The notes under the pieces are model-generated. The model made no database searches. It was not told the origin of the DNA and saw nothing but the letters and a program-made list of their open reading frames with translations. A stretch of DNA of 64,000 nucleotides from Microbacteriaceae bacterium (GTDB lineage: Bacteria > Actinomycetota > Actinomycetes > Actinomycetales > Microbacteriaceae), in contig JAODAT010000126.1 in NCBI GenBank assembly GCA_025463565.1, positions 1 through 64,000 on the forward strand, given 5' to 3'. This document shows, in pieces, positions 63,135 through 64,000 of this stretch (positions are counted from its first letter, which is position 1; each line of letters opens with the position of its first letter). The translations under genes and the position numbers were made by a program.

Positions 63135-64000
63135 ATGACGACAACCCGATCTTTGCTGTTGCGCGGCGCAACGGTTCTCACGATGGATGATGCCGTGCCA
63201 GACCTCATCGTCGGCGACGTGCTCATCCGCGACGGGTACGTAAGGGCGGTCGCGCAGCACGTTGAGGCGCCGGCGGGAACAGAGACCCTCGATGTAGCGG
63301 GCCTTATTCTCTTTCCAGGCCTGATCGATGCACATCAGCATCTCTGGGAGGCGCCATATCTCCTGCGGGGTTCGGGAATGTCCATCGGTGCCTACTTCGC
63401 CGACTTCGCCGGGCAGGCTGCTGCTGCCGTCACTGCTGAGGGACTCTACGAGTCGAGCCGAGCCGCATTGTCGAACGCAATCCGCTCAGGAACGACGTCC
63501 ACTTTTGATTGGTGTCACGCAACGAACACGCCCGAGCACGCGGAGGCCTCCCTCGCCGCGGCGGTGTCGGCAGGCACGCGCTACGTCTTCGGATTCGGCC
63601 CGTCACTCACCGCGGGGTACTACGGAAGTGATCGGCTTCACCCCGTGGACATGGACGCGTTCGTCAAACGGCATGGGTCGCGACCGAGCTCCTTGATCAC
63701 GGTGGCTGCTGCGTTACGTGGGCCCGATCTGTCTCCTCGTGAGGTCGCGGAGGCCGATATTCGGCATGCTCGCGAGCTGTCGATCCCCATCAGTATGCAT
63801 GTGGGAACGCATCGCGTCGGCTCCGGCGGAATCGAAGCCCTCCTCGAACTGGGCCTGCTTGGTCCCGATCTCCAGTTCGTCCATGTCACTGATTCGAGCG
63901 CCAGCGAACTCGAAATGATCCGCGACGCGGGTGCGCGCGTCGCCATCCCTCCCATCGCTGAGATCGGTATGGGGACCGGGACACCTCCTATGGCCGCCGT
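63135..64000 (+). CDS. Amidohydrolase, TRZ/ATZ type (partial, runs off right edge)
   Basis: The first 288 residues of a metal-dependent hydrolase. The composite-domain start (LLLRGATVLTMDD) is followed by the metal motif DAHQHL with His67 and His69, and by His222 (SMHVGTH) and His250 (LQFVHVTD), all expected ligands. TRZ/ATZ-like members deaminate or dechlorinate ring compounds or cyclic amidines. An earlier ribosome-like GGAAGAGAG is too far upstream for this ATG, so the start is less certain. The AT-rich 143-base gap before it may hold GntR sites. Confidence 0.88.
   Translation, partial: MTTTRSLLLRGATVLTMDDAVPDLIVGDVLIRDGYVRAVAQHVEAPAGTETLDVAGLILFPGLIDAHQHLWEAPYLLRGSGMSIGAYFADFAGQAAAAVTAEGLYESSRAALSNAIRSGTTSTFDWCHATNTPEHAEASLAAAVSAGTRYVFGFGPSLTAGYYGSDRLHPVDMDAFVKRHGSRPSSLITVAAALRGPDLSPREVAEADIRHARELSIPISMHVGTHRVGSGGIEALLELGLLGPDLQFVHVTDSSASELEMIRDAGARVAIPPIAEIGMGTGTPPMAA

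Overview
The window is gene-dense, high-GC DNA with short gaps, many 1-4 nt gene overlaps (ATGA, GTGA, TGATG), frequent GTG starts and actinobacterial families (DUF3039, DUF4333, DUF6716, a Tad secretion cluster, ClgR-like regulator). This points to a chromosomal segment of an actinomycete, most likely a Microbacteriaceae member; the genus cannot be fixed from the sequence alone. No CRISPR array, rRNA operon, prophage or intact insertion sequence was seen.

Layout, left to right. 1-2502: tadA-tadB-tadC genes of a type II/IV secretion-like system, leaving the window at the left edge. 2621-9813: a four-gene macrolide-export/FtsX-type ABC operon, one ATPase carrying an AbrB-like tail. 9968-13063: a small XRE regulator and a nonulosonic (sialic-like) acid cassette (CMP-sugar synthase, NeuB, DUF6716 transferase). 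13108-15087: a divergent GntR/MFS pair with a clear operator. 15106-24842: housekeeping genes (DUF4333 lipoprotein, tRNA-Leu, DedA, HEAT protein, murI-rph-rdgB-mntH, pncB) and an accessory VSR/DUF559-like nuclease between two related palindromes. 23271-25729: an ABC exporter pair. 25948-35645: wall or surface polymer genes (nucleotidyltransferase, Wzm/TagG and Wzt/TagH exporter, three CDP-glycerol glycerophosphotransferase-like proteins, GT2), interrupted by a mazEF-type pair and an XRE regulator. 35750-39969: HtrA protease, a secreted PKD protein with a lipoprotein, an aminotransferase. 40049-46920: a tightly overlapped eight-gene operon (response regulator fused to a PIG-L deacetylase, ATP-grasp, PHP, membrane GT2, a 43-residue membrane peptide, two receiver-only regulators, a membrane histidine kinase). 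46975-50728: nitrilase-family amidase, three related membrane-anchored proteins, GNAT and an OB-fold protein. 50716-59442: hexuronate catabolism (UxaC, UxuB, ManD) with a LacI regulator and sugar ABC transporter. 59574-59960: a broken parA/YCII chimera. 60001-64000: a catabolic cluster (FAH hydrolase, extradiol-like VOC protein, GntR, FMN reductase, amidohydrolase running off the right edge).

How the parts work together. The uronate genes give glucuronate to fructuronate to mannonate to 2-keto-3-deoxygluconate, with the enolase-superfamily ManD replacing UxuA; the LacI protein plausibly acts on an operator before the solute-binding protein gene. The surface-polymer genes and the nonulosonate cassette fit an elaborate anionic cell-wall glycopolymer. 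The receiver/PIG-L operon has the parts for a sensor-controlled polysaccharide or glycoconjugate pathway without any DNA-binding output and is the best candidate for an undescribed system.

Expression signals: at least nine genes have a TAnnnT-like hexamer exactly six bases before the start codon, the spacing of leaderless transcripts. Four long imperfect palindromes (about 2557, 21869, 22928 and 39974) sit in intergenic positions and may be one repeat class.
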